Source: Actinobacteria bacterium ADurb.Bin346 (lineage in GTDB: Bacteria > Actinomycetota > Humimicrobiia > Humimicrobiales > Humimicrobiaceae). From it: a stretch of DNA of 13,912 nt. The position numbers and the translations under genes were made by a program. The notes under the pieces were generated by a model. That model ran no database searches, was not told where the DNA came from, and saw only the letters and a program-made list of their open reading frames with translations. This document shows positions 1-7,414 of this stretch, piece after piece. The stretch's first letter is position 1; each line of letters begins with the position of its first letter. The stretch covers positions 1 through 13,912 of the forward strand of contig MWAX01000116.1 in assembly GCA_002068775.1 (NCBI GenBank), written 5' to 3'.

Positions 1-480
1 TAAGCTTTGAGCCTGACTGCTTTCCTGACCAAGCAATTGTGATAAGCTTCCGGCATCAAGACCCTGCTGCTTTTGTGTCTTTCCCAGCATGCCCATAACG
101 ATTGGTGCAGCCATTGTTAAAAGACTTCCTATGGATCCCACATCAAGACCAGTGCTCTGGCTTAAGCTTTTCTCAACCGCAGGCCTGCTGCTGCCAAGCA
201 CGTGCCCCAGAATGCCGTCTCCTGAGCCTTGTTTATAGTTTGCAATATAGTCGGATATATTATTCAGAATGCTGCCGTCATGGTCTTTTGCCAGAGCATT
301 TGAAAGTGACTGCGCGTTTTTTTGGACAGAAGATTCTTTAGCCAGCGCACCTGTTAACACCGCCATAATACCTGGAAGCGCCTGTTTTGCTTTATCTTCA
401 GGTATGCCGATCTGCCGGCTGATTTTTCCAATAGTATCACCTCCAACCATCCCCATAAGCGATTCTATCATTGAAGCCAT
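1..480 (-). CDS. DUF937 family protein (partial, C-terminus off left edge)
   Basis: This open frame starts at the ATG at 480 and runs in frame to base 1 without a stop, giving 160 residues. The start is supported by a strong ribosome binding site (GAGGAGG) 5 bases upstream. The protein begins MASMIESLMGMVGGDTIGKI and is rich in Gly, Ser, Ala and Leu. It has helix-forming stretches such as KAKQALPGIMAVLTGALAK and GSIGSLLTMAAPIVMGMLG, which are typical of the DUF937 (YidB-related) family. Members have no settled biochemical function. There is no signal peptide or clear membrane segment. A possible -10 box (TATAAT, 542 to 537) lies about 57 bases upstream, so it is probably transcribed separately from the small gene before it. 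The family call is from recognition of the pattern; the function is unknown. Confidence 0.75.
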   Translation of the reverse strand, partial: MASMIESLMGMVGGDTIGKISRQIGIPEDKAKQALPGIMAVLTGALAKESSVQKNAQSLSNALAKDHDGSILNNISDYIANYKQGSGDGILGHVLGSSRPAVEKSLSQSTGLDVGSIGSLLTMAAPIVMGMLGKTQKQQGLDAGSLSQLLGQESSQAQSL

Positions 481-536
481 AATAACCTCCTCAAATAATG
501 AATGACTGATAAATATATAACTACTGATAATATTAC

Positions 537-542
537 ATTATA
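537..542 (-). promoter_or_regulatory. Putative -10 box for the DUF937 gene
   Basis: A perfect TATAAT on the minus strand lies 56 bases before the ATG at 480, in an AT-rich gap that follows the stop of the rubredoxin-like gene. No good -35 hexamer is visible at 16 to 18 bases, so this is only a candidate. Confidence 0.3.
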
Positions 543-625
543 GATTAGGGAGAGCTATTCTTACAGGAAAACAATATTCCGATCGGGGTCTCATTTTCAG
601 AAATGCTATTATTGATGCTGAAAGT

Positions 626-730
626 CTATTCTTTTTTCTTGAAGCTGTCTTTTGCTCCGCAGTCACATTTTTTCGGTTTGCACCTGCTGTCTTTTTCAAA
701 GCCGCATTCGCTGCATTTCCATGTTGCCAC
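626..730 (-). CDS. RCKP-type rubredoxin-like mini-protein (34 aa)
   Basis: A 34-residue gene read from a GTG at 730 to a TAG at 626, with a ribosome binding site (AAAAAAGGAG) 6 bases before the start. The protein begins VATWKCSECGFEKDSRCKPK and ends KKCDCGAKDSFKKKE. The opening WKCxxCG knuckle followed by the RCKPKKC signature is characteristic of small RCKP-type rubredoxin-like zinc ribbons. Likely metal ligands are C6, C9, C22 and C24, with C17 inside the RCKP motif. The second knuckle is C-x-C rather than the C-x-x-C that I expect, so the metal site may be altered. It lies 53 bases downstream of the DUF1844 gene and is probably co-transcribed with it. It may bind iron or zinc in the cytoplasm; no partner can be named. 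Confidence 0.8.
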   Translation of the reverse strand: MATWKCSECGFEKDSRCKPKKCDCGAKDSFKKKE

Positions 731-783
731 TTCTGACTCCTTTTTTCTTTTTAAGTTTGCAATAAAAAAAATAAAACCAGGGA

Positions 784-1161
784 CTATATAAATATCTTTA
801 CAAAATTAAGCTGGAGGTTGGCAAGAGATGATTTAAGGTTATCCTGTTCCTGCGCACTTACTTCCTCTGCGACAATCTTAAAAAGTGCTTCAAAACAATC
901 GACCGCCAGTTTAGCCTGTGCTTTATCTTTATATTTGTCATTTGTCCCAACGGGAAGACCCATTTTTTTATATGCCAGACTTGAAAGAGACATCATCATC
1001 TGGACTACAACATCTTTTGTGGATAACTTGTCTATCTCTTCCTGTAGCTTGTTAAGCATCTCCTCAGTCTCTTTTTTTGCTGTTTCCTCATCCATCACAG
1101 CGTCTTTGGAAACCCTGTCTTCCCCATTTCCACCCTTTTTCTTTTTATCTTTTTCAGCCAT
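784..1161 (-). CDS. DUF1844 domain protein
   Basis: The 125-residue protein starts at the ATG at 1161, preceded by AAAGGATG as ribosome binding site. Residues 1-48 are highly charged and Lys/Glu-rich, probably a flexible or coiled-coil leader (ETEEMLNKLQEEIDKL). Residues 49-120 match the DUF1844 core: DVVVQMMMSLSSLAYKKMGL, then AKLAVDCFEALFKIVAEE, then a final helix LKSSLANLQLNFVKI. The family is small, cytoplasmic, all-helical and of unknown function. A good sigma70-type promoter lies directly upstream (TTGCCA, 17 bases, TATAAG). The rubredoxin-like gene follows on the same strand after 53 bases. Confidence 0.8.
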   Translation of the reverse strand: MAEKDKKKKGGNGEDRVSKDAVMDEETAKKETEEMLNKLQEEIDKLSTKDVVVQMMMSLSSLAYKKMGLPVGTNDKYKDKAQAKLAVDCFEALFKIVAEEVSAQEQDNLKSSLANLQLNFVKIFI

Positions 1162-1183
1162 ATAAACACATCCTTTTAAAATA

Positions 1184-1212
1184 CTTATAATTTAATCCCG
1201 AATATTTGGCAA
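1184..1212 (-). promoter_or_regulatory. Sigma70-like promoter of the DUF1844 gene
   Basis: On the minus strand, TTGCCA (1212 to 1207, 5 of 6 matches) is separated by 17 bases from TATAAG (1189 to 1184, 5 of 6 matches). A start site near 1177 would give a leader of about 16 bases holding the ribosome binding site. The spacing and matches make this one of the best promoters in the window. Confidence 0.6.
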
Positions 1213-1219
1213 TATTTAC

Positions 1220-1261
1220 AATCGCTCACTTTTATATTTTAATCACTCACTGTCATATTTT
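1220..1261. repeat. 21-bp imperfect tandem repeat at the 3' end of apt
   Basis: Positions 1220-1240 and 1241-1261 are adjacent copies of a 21-base unit, identical at 18 of 21 bases. The second copy encodes the last codons of apt (KYDSE, then TGA). Read on in the same frame, the first copy would encode KYKSER followed by Leu and TAA. The unit is 7 codons long, so the duplication keeps the frame. Confidence 0.7.
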
Positions 1262-1764
1262 ACCAGTGAAAAAACATCATAACCTTTTAAGCTTCTCCTC
1301 GGATTTAAAAACTCAAGCTCTATAAGAAAACAGAACCCTGCAACTTTTCCGCCCATACTTTCCACAAGCTCAGCCTGTGCCTTTGCTGTTCCGCCTGTCG
1401 CAACAAGGTCATCCACTATGAGTATATTTTCACCTTTTTTTATTGCGTCAATGTGCACTTCCACTTCACTGCTGCCATACTCCAGTTCATATGAAGCTTT
1501 TGCCGTCTTATATGGAAGCTTGCCCGGTTTTCTTACAGGTATAAAGCCGGTGCCAATCCTGTATGCAAGCGCAGCGCCAAATATAAAGCCTCTTGCTTCA
1601 GCGCCAAGAATAGAGTCTATATTTACTCCTTCGTATTGCTTTGCCATCAGGTCAATAACATTTTTAAATGTCTTGCCATCACCGACAACAGGAGTGATGT
1701 CCCTGAACACAATACCCTTTTTGGGAAAATCCGGAATGTTTCTGATTTTTGATTTAAAATCCAC
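1243..1764 (-). CDS. apt: Adenine phosphoribosyltransferase
   Basis: The enzyme salvages adenine by joining it to PRPP to give AMP and pyrophosphate in the cytoplasm. The 173-residue length is normal for the family. The N-terminus IPDFPKKGIVFRDITP (residues 10-25) and the AEARGFIFG stretch (55-63) are typical of Apt. The PRPP-binding motif ILIVDDLVATGGTA lies at residues 114-127. The start codon is GTG at 1764, supported by AAAGGGAT about 8 bases upstream and by the family N-terminus. A -10 box (TATAAT) lies at 1793 to 1788. The gene follows the M3 peptidase gene by 76 bases and precedes the DUF1844 gene by 81 bases. Its last 7 codons are tandemly duplicated in the DNA just past the stop. Confidence 0.95.
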   Translation of the reverse strand: MDFKSKIRNIPDFPKKGIVFRDITPVVGDGKTFKNVIDLMAKQYEGVNIDSILGAEARGFIFGAALAYRIGTGFIPVRKPGKLPYKTAKASYELEYGSSEVEVHIDAIKKGENILIVDDLVATGGTAKAQAELVESMGGKVAGFCFLIELEFLNPRRSLKGYDVFSLVKYDSE

Positions 1765-1787
1765 TTTGCAAATCCCTTTCTGTTGCT

Positions 1788-1793
1788 ATTATA
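1788..1793 (-). promoter_or_regulatory. Putative -10 box of apt
   Basis: A perfect TATAAT on the minus strand lies 23 bases before the GTG start, leaving room for a short leader with the AAAGGG ribosome binding site. No convincing -35 hexamer is present, so apt may also be reached by readthrough from the peptidase gene. Confidence 0.4.
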
Positions 1794-1840
1794 ATATATT
1801 CACACAAGACATTGCCTGTATTAAAAATTTCCGCAATCTG

Positions 1841-3343
1841 TCATTTGTTTTTAATTATATTTTCTGTGATAGAGCTTATAAGATAATCTACGTCCAGCTC
1901 TCTGTAGCCAAGCTGGTCAAGTATTTCCGATGGATTATATTTCTGTCCGTAACTCCAGATTTCTCTCAGGAAATCACCGGCTTTTTTTTGCTTCATCCAG
2001 GCATAACCGAATTTCCTGTGCATATAATCTTTCAGCTGTGCCTCAAATATCCATGCCCGTATATAATTTGTGCAGTAAAAGCCTTCATCCACATCTTTCA
2101 GATATTCAGCATCCAAGTACTGCATCATACTTGCATCACTTAAAATCTCCTTATACAGGTTTTCTTTACCTTCAATACGTGTACCGTCATGCAGGCTGAG
2201 CTCATATTTCAGTTTCCCTGCATATCTCCTGCAAAACCACAGCTTTATAATGCTGGAAAGATAAACGAATTCCTTTACTTCGTCTGCAGGCATTTTAAGG
2301 AAAGAGCTTAGCCAATGGCTGCTCTGCATTAAATGCTCAAGGGTGAAAGCATAGCCTTCGGTAACTGCATTATCCCCCAGGAACTTATGCTCAAAATCAA
2401 GTGATGCTCTTGTATTTGAAAAATGTTCAGCATGTCCGCCCTCATGAAACATTGCCTCATAATCATCCTGCCCGCCCCTCGGCATGACCACAAGATAAAT
2501 TTCTCCGGGCACTTTCACAGTTGAGCAGAAAGCCCTTGGGGACTTATTTTTCCTTTCTTCGACATCAAATATTATATTTGACTGCCTGCTGACGTCTATC
2601 CCCATTGCCATTAAAGTATCCTTAAATATGCTGACTAGCAGCTCTTTTTTAAAATATCTGTCAAATGAATCAGCCCTTCTTAGCTTTGCAAAGTCGCTTT
2701 TTCTGGCATTTTTAAGCTCAACGCCAGTTTCTCTTAGTAGCAGCTTTCCAAAATGTTCCTCGTACAAGTCCCTTGTGCGGCTAAGAAGTATTTCCATTTG
2801 CAGAAGGGTATTATTGAAGTCCTCTCCTTTAAGATAAGCAAACATCTCCCTGTATGATGTAAAGCCCAGCAGTGATGCCTGGTTATGCAGCTCTTTCCAG
2901 TATTGGAAAAGTTTCGGGTTAAATTCTTTTTTTACAATATCATTTCGCGCATCATCAATTTCATCCCTTCTATCCTTATCCGCTTCATTTGAAAGAAGTA
3001 TTTCCGAATACCTATAAGACACATCTTCACCATTTAACTTAATCACTGCTTTTGCTTCCTGCTCAGCAATTGAATCTGACAGCTCTTTGACCTGGTTTTC
3101 AATAAAACCTTCACCGCAGAATTTTAAAAGATTGAACAGTTTTGTTTTTCCGTCTGTACATTTTTCATTATCTTTCAGCTCTTTCAGATCATCAAAGTTT
3201 TTCCTGTCAAAAAGCCAGCTATTTTCATTATAAATGACTGAGGTGTTCAATTCTTCTTTCAAACCGGCAAAGTGAAGATAATACTCTTTATCAAGTCTTG
3301 ACAGAAAGCTTTCAGCAGTCTGGCGATATTTTTCAAGGTCCAT
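1841..3343 (-). CDS. M3-family zinc oligopeptidase
   Basis: A 500-residue metallopeptidase of the thimet/oligoendopeptidase F group, which cleaves short peptides in the cytoplasm. The zinc site is visible: HEGGH at residues 300-304 (in MFHEGGHAEHF) supplies two His ligands and the catalytic Glu. E329 in TEGYAF, 25 residues downstream, is the expected third ligand. No signal peptide is seen. The N-terminal 200 residues are helical and charged, as in the family, though the protein is somewhat shorter than the usual 560-600 residues of PepF. The start at 3343 is preceded by AGAGGA. It lies 27 bases after the transketolase C-half, so the two are probably one transcription unit. The substrate is not predictable. 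Confidence 0.85.
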   Translation of the reverse strand: MDLEKYRQTAESFLSRLDKEYYLHFAGLKEELNTSVIYNENSWLFDRKNFDDLKELKDNEKCTDGKTKLFNLLKFCGEGFIENQVKELSDSIAEQEAKAVIKLNGEDVSYRYSEILLSNEADKDRRDEIDDARNDIVKKEFNPKLFQYWKELHNQASLLGFTSYREMFAYLKGEDFNNTLLQMEILLSRTRDLYEEHFGKLLLRETGVELKNARKSDFAKLRRADSFDRYFKKELLVSIFKDTLMAMGIDVSRQSNIIFDVEERKNKSPRAFCSTVKVPGEIYLVVMPRGGQDDYEAMFHEGGHAEHFSNTRASLDFEHKFLGDNAVTEGYAFTLEHLMQSSHWLSSFLKMPADEVKEFVYLSSIIKLWFCRRYAGKLKYELSLHDGTRIEGKENLYKEILSDASMMQYLDAEYLKDVDEGFYCTNYIRAWIFEAQLKDYMHRKFGYAWMKQKKAGDFLREIWSYGQKYNPSEILDQLGYRELDVDYLISSITENIIKNK

Positions 3344-3370
3344 TTAATGCTTTCCTCTGTAATTTTTAAA

Positions 3371-4339
3371 TTATTTTATATTTTCCCTGATGGTTTTCAT
3401 GATGGACTGCTCATCAAGTCCATAAGCTGCATATAGTTCAGAAGGACTGCCGGATGAGCCAAATTTATCCTTTATTCCTATCCTTATAACTCTGGTGGGA
3501 AGCTTTTCTGAAAGCGTCTCACAAACTGCACTTCCAAGACCGCCAATTATATTGTGGTCTTCAACAGTAAAGACAAGTTTTGTCTTAGCTGCACTGCTTA
3601 AAAGAAGCTCTGCGTCAAGAGGTTTTATTGAAGACATATTTATCAGCTCCAGGCTTATTCCTTCCGCTCCGAGCTTTTTTACCGCAGATAAGCAGATGTG
3701 CGTGGTAAAACCGGCAGTTACCACTGTTGCCCTCTGTCCTTCAAGAATTTTAGTCCCTTTGCCGATTTTAAACTCATATTCATCATTGAATATCAGCGGG
3801 CTTGCGCTTCTTGTAAGCCTCACATAACATGGCCCCTTATGTGCGACAACAGCATCGATTGCCTTTTTTGTTTCAGTCCCGTCAGATGGGGATATCACAA
3901 CAATGCCCGGAATTGCCCTCATTATGGCAACGTCTTCTATTGCCTGGTGAGTTGCTCCATCTTCTCCCACCGATATGCCGCAGTGTGTCGCACATATTTT
4001 TACATTAAGGCCCGGATAAGCTACAGATACACTTACCTGGTCGCAGGCCCTTTTTGAAGCAAACACCCCAAAAGTGGATACGAATGGTATTTTACCCATA
4101 GTGGCCATGCCTGCTGCAGCGCTCATCATATTAGCTTCAGCGATTCCGAAGTTAAAAAATCTTTCAGGGAATTTTTTTGCAAACATGGCTGTCATGGTAG
4201 ATTTTGAAAGGTCGCAATCCATGACTACAATATCTTTATTGGTCTCACCAAGCTCGGAGATTCTTTCTCCATAAGCATTTCTGGTTGCTTCTTTTTTATC
4301 GCCTTCATATAAAAATCTTTTTGCCTGTTCCCAAACCAT
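3371..4339 (-). CDS. Transketolase, C-terminal subunit
   Basis: This is the pyrimidine-binding plus C-terminal domain half of a split transketolase, 322 residues. With the N-terminal half it transfers two-carbon ketol units in the non-oxidative pentose phosphate pathway using thiamine diphosphate. FNFGIAEANM (residues 63-72) carries the catalytic Glu, E68, that activates the cofactor. THCGISVGEDGATHQAIED (118-136) and RAIPG are also hallmarks. The start at 4339 has GGAAGG about 9 bases upstream. A 17-residue leader precedes the conserved ATRNAYGERI region. Split transketolase genes usually sit N-half then C-half with almost no gap. Here the N-half (10149-10985) is on the same strand but 5.8 kb upstream. 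A candidate -10 (TATAAT, 4390 to 4385) suggests its own promoter. Confidence 0.92.
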   Translation of the reverse strand: MVWEQAKRFLYEGDKKEATRNAYGERISELGETNKDIVVMDCDLSKSTMTAMFAKKFPERFFNFGIAEANMMSAAAGMATMGKIPFVSTFGVFASKRACDQVSVSVAYPGLNVKICATHCGISVGEDGATHQAIEDVAIMRAIPGIVVISPSDGTETKKAIDAVVAHKGPCYVRLTRSASPLIFNDEYEFKIGKGTKILEGQRATVVTAGFTTHICLSAVKKLGAEGISLELINMSSIKPLDAELLLSSAAKTKLVFTVEDHNIIGGLGSAVCETLSEKLPTRVIRIGIKDKFGSSGSPSELYAAYGLDEQSIMKTIRENIK

Positions 4340-4484
4340 ACTATTTAGCCTTCCTTCCTGCCTGAAATAAATGCTGTTGAATAAATTATATTGACTGTTA
4401 ATATTGAAAATAAAAATTACAGTGACTACGGGATATTCTACAAAATATTAGCACAAATTTATAGTTTTAGATTATTATTAACTA

Positions 4485-4490
4485 TATAAT
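4485..4490 (+). promoter_or_regulatory. -10 box close to the potB start
   Basis: A perfect TATAAT lies 12 bases before the potB ATG. The predicted start of transcription would fall about 5 bases before the ATG, leaving no room for a ribosome binding site. No good -35 box is seen. Confidence 0.45.
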
Positions 4491-4502
4491 TTATAAAAAG
4501 AT

Positions 4503-5363
4503 ATGAGCGCAATAATAAAAAACAATAAAAAACTGCTATACCCTGCACTGCTGTGGTTTATAGTTTTTTTCCTGCTTCCACTTGCAATAATATTTATTTA
4601 TTCCTTCACAACTGATTATCTTTTTCAGGGAAGCAGGGTCAGTTTTACATTTTCAAACTTTTTAGAAATCTTTCAGAAAAGACACTATCTGATAGTGCTG
4701 ACAAGATCCCTGAAAATAAGCACCCTTACCACCGTATTTTCAATACTGTTTTCTTATCCTGTTTCATATTTTTTAGCTAAAAAAACAAGACATGACCGCA
4801 TTTTAATTGTGCTGCTTATGATCCCGTTCTGGATAAATTATCTTGTAAGAATTTTTGCATGGAAGCTTCTGCTTTCCGAGAACGGCGTCATAAACCAGGT
4901 GCTTTTATGGTCTAGAATCATAAATGAGCCTTTTAAAATTTTATATACTCAAACTGCAGTTATAATGGGGCTGGTATATACTTATACACCAATGATGATA
5001 CTGCCTTTATATGCGACAATTAAAAAGATAGATGATTCTCTGATAGAGGCTTCGAGGGATCTCGGCGCATCAAGAGTAAGAGCTTTTTTTGATATTACAT
5101 TCAAGCTGAGCCTTACCGGAATATTTTCGGGAACATTGCTGGTGTTTATCCCGGCTCTCGGCTCTTTTGCAATACCAGCCATACTGGGGGGAACTGACTC
5201 TATGATGATTGGCAACCTCGTGGAGAACCAGTTTTTCCATACCGGCAACTGGAACTTTGGTTCCGCTTTTACACTGACGCTTGCCGTACTTTCAATTGCA
5301 CTCATTTTATTTTATTCCAGATTATTCGGTGTCGAAGCAATTTATAAAAGCAGAGAGTACTGA
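4503..5363 (+). CDS. potB: Polyamine ABC transporter permease PotB
   Basis: An inner-membrane permease of 286 residues, one of the two membrane subunits of a spermidine/putrescine-type importer. Hydrophobic spans are visible at about residues 11-33, 72-92, 98-120, 150-170, 205-228 and 253-273, giving the usual six-helix fold. The cytoplasmic EAA loop that docks the ATPase is EASRDLGAS (182-190) followed by FFDITFKLSLTGI. The ATG at 4503 is fixed by an in-frame TAA 9 bases upstream and by the absence of another Met before residue 106. There is no clear Shine-Dalgarno sequence, only a TATAAT box 12 bases away, which suggests a near-leaderless message. The stop overlaps the potC start (TGATG), so the two are translated together. 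Polyamine specificity is inferred from overall resemblance. Confidence 0.9.
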   Translation: MSAIIKNNKKLLYPALLWFIVFFLLPLAIIFIYSFTTDYLFQGSRVSFTFSNFLEIFQKRHYLIVLTRSLKISTLTTVFSILFSYPVSYFLAKKTRHDRILIVLLMIPFWINYLVRIFAWKLLLSENGVINQVLLWSRIINEPFKILYTQTAVIMGLVYTYTPMMILPLYATIKKIDDSLIEASRDLGASRVRAFFDITFKLSLTGIFSGTLLVFIPALGSFAIPAILGGTDSMMIGNLVENQFFHTGNWNFGSAFTLTLAVLSIALILFYSRLFGVEAIYKSREY

Positions 5364-6163
5364 TGAAAAAAGAAAAGCCTGTATTTCTGACAATTTATAC
5401 TGTCCTGTTTTTCCTCTATGTTTTTGCGCCTCTTATAATTATTTTTATATTTGCCTTCAATGCAGGAGAAGGTTACAATCTGCCTCTTAAGGGTTTGACT
5501 TTTAACTGGTTTGAGGAATTTTTCAGTGACAGCATTGCCCTGAATTCAATTAAAAACAGCCTTATTATAGCAATGATTTCAGCAACGATTTCAACACTCC
5601 TTGGCACCGGCCTTACCATTGGTATCATTAAGGGGATAGCCAGATTCAGAGCTTTTTTTATAACTGTCCTCATGCTGCCAGTGCTTATGCCGAGTCTGAC
5701 TATCGGCATTGCTGCACTTGTTTTTTTCCGTACAATAAACATACCGCTCGGAATACCGATAGTTATTCTTTCACATGTGTCTATCAGCATCAGTTATGTA
5801 TTTCTGATAATGATGGGAAGGGTAGAAGGGTACTGCATGGATGTGCAGGAAGCTGCTGTCGACCTTGGAGCAGGCTGGTTTGCAAGTTTAAGGGATGTAG
5901 TCCTGCCGGCAATTTTTCCTGCTATCCTGGCAGGGTGGCTTTTTTCTTTCATGATAAGCTGGAATGAGTTCATTGTGACTTATTTCCTGATCGGCACAGA
6001 GGTGACCCTTCCTATCTATATATTTTCACAGCTGAGATTTGGCATTTCCCCTAAGGTAAATGTAATCGCCCTGCTTATAACTATGTTTACAATAGTAATA
6101 ATAATAACAACAGGGCTTATAAGGAAAATTTATATCAGAATAAATGCCAGGCTGACATTATAA
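5363..6163 (+). CDS. potC: Polyamine ABC transporter permease PotC
   Basis: The second permease subunit, 266 residues, with six hydrophobic spans at about residues 10-33, 66-90, 97-122, 132-152, 185-210 and 234-255. The EAA loop is EAAVDLGAGWFASLRDVVLP (163-182). ISWNEFIVTYFL (198-209) is typical of PotC-like proteins. The ATG overlaps the potB TGA by one base, and GCAGAGAG upstream can serve as the ribosome binding site. The pairing with PotB, the lipoprotein and the PotA-like ATPase makes the role firm; the exact polyamine is not known. The gap to potD is 138 bases, long for an operon. Confidence 0.92.
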   Translation: MKKEKPVFLTIYTVLFFLYVFAPLIIIFIFAFNAGEGYNLPLKGLTFNWFEEFFSDSIALNSIKNSLIIAMISATISTLLGTGLTIGIIKGIARFRAFFITVLMLPVLMPSLTIGIAALVFFRTINIPLGIPIVILSHVSISISYVFLIMMGRVEGYCMDVQEAAVDLGAGWFASLRDVVLPAIFPAILAGWLFSFMISWNEFIVTYFLIGTEVTLPIYIFSQLRFGISPKVNVIALLITMFTIVIIITTGLIRKIYIRINARLTL

Positions 6164-6227
6164 ATATTATATTTTTACTGTTAAATTATAATTACTGCTT
6201 TTAAATGAAAGTATTATTTTTAAAGTA

Positions 6228-6256
6228 TTAACTTTTATATGAAAAGAATATAGAAT
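6228..6256 (+). promoter_or_regulatory. Possible promoter of potD
   Basis: TTAACT (6228-6233, 4 of 6 matches to TTGACA) is separated by 17 bases from TAGAAT (6251-6256, 5 of 6). It lies in the 138-base AT-rich gap between potC and potD, with a start expected near 6263. It could allow extra expression of the binding protein, as is common for ABC importers. Confidence 0.35.
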
Positions 6257-6301
6257 TTAACTTCAGGCATAATTTAAAATCCCGTATTTTGGAGAAAGCA
6301 A

Positions 6302-7399
6302 ATGAGAAAAATAATCAGGATAATAAGCATAATTTTTTGCATGGCCGCGGTATTTTCAATTAGTGTTTTTTCACTTCCTGGCTGTAAAAAAGATGTCCCT
6401 AAGGAGCTTAATGTATATGTGTGGGAAGGATACTTGCCGGAATCTGCAGTGAAAATGTTTGAAGAAGAAACCGGTTTGAAACTGAACATCACTTTTGCAA
6501 CAGATAATTCAATGATGCTTACCCTTCTCAAAGGTGGAGGATCTGCAGATATAATAATGCCTACCCAGAACCAGGTTAACAGATTCTATGCTGATGGACT
6601 GGCTCTCCCGCTTGATTTAAAAAAGATACCCAATTATGAAAAAGTCGCTGCTTCGTTTAAGGAGCAGCCCTGGGCAAAGTGGGATGGAAAAAATATGGGC
6701 TCAGGCGATACTTATGCAATACCATATGTCTTCGGGACAAGCGGTCTTGTCATAAATACGGAAAAATATACAGGCTCGCTTGACGGTATAGGCTGGGAAG
6801 TGCTTTTTGATTTTAGCCTCAAAGGAAGAGTAAGCTCAAAAAACGCTCCTGAATCATTAATGCTGTGCCTTGATGTGCTCGGTATACCGAGGGAGAATCT
6901 GATCACTGATACACAGAATACTCTTGAAGCAGCAAGGCCAAAGGTCCTCGAGCTTCGTGATAATCTGCTGAAATTCTATGATACAGGCGCTGAGATTCTT
7001 GACCTTCTTAAAAATGAAGAGGTCTGGGTCAGCCATATCTGGGACGGCGGTGGCAGGAAAATGGAAAAATTTGACCGGAAATTTATTTATCTGCTTCCTG
7101 AAACAGGAGGGCTTGGATGGACAGACACTTATATGATACCGGCAAATTCAAAAAACCCTGCAGGCGCACATATGTTTATTAATTTTATGCTGAAGCCCGA
7201 AGTCGCCGGGATGCTGACAGCAGAATCAGGCTACACCACAACTGTAAATGGGGCTCTTGATTTTGCCGGAGATGTCAATAAGGAGATTTATACTTTCTCT
7301 GAGGATGAACTGAAAAAACTTATATGGCAGCCAAATTTTACAGAAGATATAATTGAAGCCTATACTTCATTCTGGGAAGAAATATCAGCTATTAAATAA
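6302..7399 (+). CDS. potD: Polyamine ABC transporter substrate-binding lipoprotein PotD
   Basis: A 365-residue extracytoplasmic solute-binding protein. Residues 1-27 form a lipoprotein signal peptide ending in the lipobox SLPGC, so C28 would be lipidated and the protein anchored outside the membrane. The mature part begins LNVYVWEGYLPESAVKMFEE, like PotD. GSADIIMPTQNQVNRF (80-95), SHIWDGG (244-250) and GLGWTDTYMIPANSKNPAG (270-288) match PotD blocks. W247, W273 and D275 are in the places of the polyamine-contacting Trp and Asp residues of E. coli PotD. The start has GGAG 7 bases upstream. It follows potBC and ends 15 bases before the convergent end of gdhA. Polyamine binding is an inference from these conserved residues. 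Confidence 0.9.
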   Translation: MRKIIRIISIIFCMAAVFSISVFSLPGCKKDVPKELNVYVWEGYLPESAVKMFEEETGLKLNITFATDNSMMLTLLKGGGSADIIMPTQNQVNRFYADGLALPLDLKKIPNYEKVAASFKEQPWAKWDGKNMGSGDTYAIPYVFGTSGLVINTEKYTGSLDGIGWEVLFDFSLKGRVSSKNAPESLMLCLDVLGIPRENLITDTQNTLEAARPKVLELRDNLLKFYDTGAEILDLLKNEEVWVSHIWDGGGRKMEKFDRKFIYLLPETGGLGWTDTYMIPANSKNPAGAHMFINFMLKPEVAGMLTAESGYTTTVNGALDFAGDVNKEIYTFSEDELKKLIWQPNFTEDIIEAYTSFWEEISAIK

Positions 7400-7414
7400 T
7401 GCTTTGTTTATATC

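Noticed and set aside
731..804. An N-terminal extension of the rubredoxin-like gene encoding a hydrophobic stretch (IVPGFIFFIANLKRKK)
   Set aside because: The frame is open back to a TAA and looks like a membrane segment, but it has no ATG, GTG or TTG start, while the GTG at 730 has a good ribosome binding site. The hydrophobic look comes from a T-rich untranslated gap.
818..1165. A 115-codon plus-strand frame opposite the DUF1844 gene
   Set aside because: It is the mirror of a real gene with a promoter and ribosome binding site; its Ser/Leu/Phe-rich translation is typical of an antisense shadow.
1418..2143. A 241-codon plus-strand open frame
   Set aside because: It lies antisense to apt and the M3 peptidase, both with firm family motifs, and its own translation has no recognisable domain.
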